The position numbers and the translations under genes are program-made. From a virus: a DNA stretch of 32,076 nucleotides. The stretch spans positions 1 through 32,076 of the IMG/VR virus record IMGVR_UViG_3300025133_000400; one strand, 5' to 3'. The notes under the pieces are model-generated. The model was not told where the DNA came from and made no database searches. It worked only from the letters and a program-made list of their open reading frames with translations. Shown here one piece after another: positions 31,340 through 32,076 of the stretch (the stretch's first letter is position 1; every line of letters starts with the position of its first letter).

Positions 31340-31354
31340 GCTTTCTGTTGCATT

Positions 31355-31609
31355 TTAAGTAATATCCAAAGCTTCCCAAATATTAACTTTAAGACATTCC
31401 CCAGATTCAAAAAGTTTAAAATACTTCTTTCTTGCATTTTTGTAATTATCAAAAAGCTGGTGCTTCGACACTTTGGGTTCAAGCTTGTCTAGATAAGCCC
31501 TTGTGCTTTTAAGCTGTCCAACTGTCCATGTAACAATGTAGATGGGTTTATTTTGGATGTTTTACCCCTTCCTTATTTTAATTACATCATTATATATGTA
31601 TTTCATCAT
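31355..31609 (-). CDS. 84-codon leftward gene interrupted by an in-frame TAA
   Basis: A leftward frame starts at ATG 31609, overlapping the stop of the SEC-C gene, encodes [15 protein letters not shown], then meets TAA (31564-31562). The same frame continues open and clearly protein-like to 31355 (NIQNKPIYIVTW ... KHQLFDNYKNARKKYF ... WEALDIT). AAGGAAGGGG lies just before the TAA and six bases before an ATC codon at 31558, so the second part could start at ATC. Three readings are possible: a nonsense mutation, a non-AUG start, or readthrough. Function unknown; the second part is basic and aromatic. Confidence 0.5.
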
Positions 31610-31896
31610 TACACTAACTCCTTGTTTAAACAGCATTTCTTATATTTCTTACCAGACCCACAAGGGCAGGATTCATTTCTTCCAACCTTTTTTACATCCT
31701 GCCTTCTGGCAAAGTAAACTTCAGCTTGTTTTAGCAGATTATAATATTCAGCTATTCTAGATGCATATCTTTTTATTTCTGCATCTGCATCTTTGGCTGA
31801 CTTATTAAACACTGGTTTTGGGAAGCTTTTCTTCCATTCTGATAATGAACCAGCACTGGTGGAAAAGCTTCTTCCTAAAGTTGTTTTAATCTTCAT
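31609..31896 (-). CDS. SEC-C zinc-motif protein, 95 aa
   Basis: The C-terminus contains [18 protein letters not shown], the exact SEC-C type zinc-binding motif ([10 protein letters not shown]-x-C-C). The N-terminal 70 residues are helical and charged. SEC-C motifs occur at the end of SecA and on many small bacterial and phage proteins, where they bind zinc and may contact other proteins. It lies in a leftward operon between 32073 and 31355. The ATG is preceded by AAAGGGATTAACC at about 15 bases, a little far. Confidence 0.78.
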   Translation of the reverse strand: MKIKTTLGRSFSTSAGSLSEWKKSFPKPVFNKSAKDADAEIKRYASRIAEYYNLLKQAEVYFARRQDVKKVGRNESCPCGSGKKYKKCCLNKELV

Positions 31897-31905
31897 AGTA
31901 TTGGG

Positions 31906-32073
31906 TTAATCCCTTTCTATTTTATATTCTTCCATATCTCTATACATTACTTTTATGGCTTCTTCTATTCTACCACATGTTATTAGAAATATATATAAAG
32001 ATATCCTATTAGGTTTATAACCTTCTATTAAACCTCTTTTTTCTTTAGTTTTAACTATCTCTTTATAATTCAT
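31906..32073 (-). CDS. Hypothetical protein, 55 aa (possibly longer)
   Basis: A leftward frame MNYKEIVKTKEKRGLIEGYK... ending in YKIERD, lysine/isoleucine-rich with a hydrophobic middle (ISLYIFLITCG). The ATG lies three bases from the window edge, so an earlier start outside is possible. Its AGAAAGGGATTAA end provides the binding site for the SEC-C gene. If the molecule is circular it overlaps the gene at 1-169 by 14 bases, as expected in one operon. No family recognised. Confidence 0.62.
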   Translation of the reverse strand: MNYKEIVKTKEKRGLIEGYKPNRISLYIFLITCGRIEEAIKVMYRDMEEYKIERD

Positions 32074-32076
32074 TAT

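Noticed and set aside
31279-31482. A leftward 67-codon frame near the tail operon end
   Set aside because: A different leftward frame (31355-31609) has the better protein-like composition and a start coupled to the upstream gene.
1-32076. tRNA genes, rRNA genes, integrase, attachment sites or insertion sequences
   Set aside because: I looked for cloverleaf-like segments, recombinase motifs and terminal repeats and saw none convincing. A faint tRNA could be missed by eye.

Overview
The window reads as almost all, and possibly exactly all, of one tailed-phage genome (a siphovirus by gene content: tape measure protein, frameshifted tail chaperone, tail tube protein, no sheath gene). It is AT-rich, very densely coded, uses the standard bacterial code with AGGA/AAGGGG-type ribosome binding sites, and starts several genes at GTG or TTG. 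No integrase, DNA polymerase, helicase, tRNA or CRISPR array was found. Replication appears to rely on a small DnaD-like initiator plus host enzymes. The host is not identifiable from the sequence. A dockerin module and two GCTD...DDGSC repeats in the large tail protein are of a kind best known from surface proteins of aquatic, often marine, bacteria of the Bacteroidota/Marinimicrobia type, which makes such a host a guess worth testing.

Layout. (1) 544-889 is a divergent control region. Leftward run two small unknown genes (543 to 1) and, if the molecule is circular, probably the leftward genes at the right end (32073 to 31355). Rightward runs an early operon (890-6335): small unknown and zinc-binding proteins, a PD-(D/E)XK exonuclease plus SSB recombination pair, a second PD-(D/E)XK nuclease, a DnaD-like initiator carrying an iteron cluster, and a Holliday-junction-resolvase-like nuclease. 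Two long stem-loops bracket the 105-residue gene at 3131-3448. (2) A rho-independent terminator (6353-6392) ends that operon. It is followed by an array of palindromes and then by a terminase-small-subunit-like gene (6622-7275). (3) A leftward four-gene block of unknown function (9580-7487) ends at a strong leftward terminator. (4) Leftward packaging and head genes (14755-9993): terminase large subunit, portal, a small protein, a virion morphogenesis protein, and a Mu F-like protein fused to a zinc metallopeptidase domain. (5) A divergent control region (14756-14896) with two matching palindromes. (6) A rightward structural operon (14897-31323): scaffold, major capsid protein, M15 endolysin plus small membrane protein, fiber-like proteins, connector, tail terminator, tail tube, frameshifted tail chaperone, tape measure, a 1143-residue tail protein, further tail proteins and an XhlA-like membrane protein.

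How the parts fit. The best regulatory clue is a 20-bp imperfect palindrome found upstream of the small terminase gene (6409-6428) and again between terminase large and scaffold (14852-14871), differing at 2 of 20 positions. It could coordinate the packaging and head transcription units. At the genome scale the tetranucleotide GATC seems to be missing. Asp is GAC rather than GAT before codons beginning with C, and Arg is AGG rather than AGA before TCN serine codons, in every case examined. GGCC also seems absent and CpG is strongly depleted. These statements come from reading by eye, not from a computed count.

Six small genes shorter than 60 codons were found by reading between the larger ones (for example at 1078, 7262, 17023, 21520, 25875 and 31906), and several starts were moved to fit ribosome binding sites.
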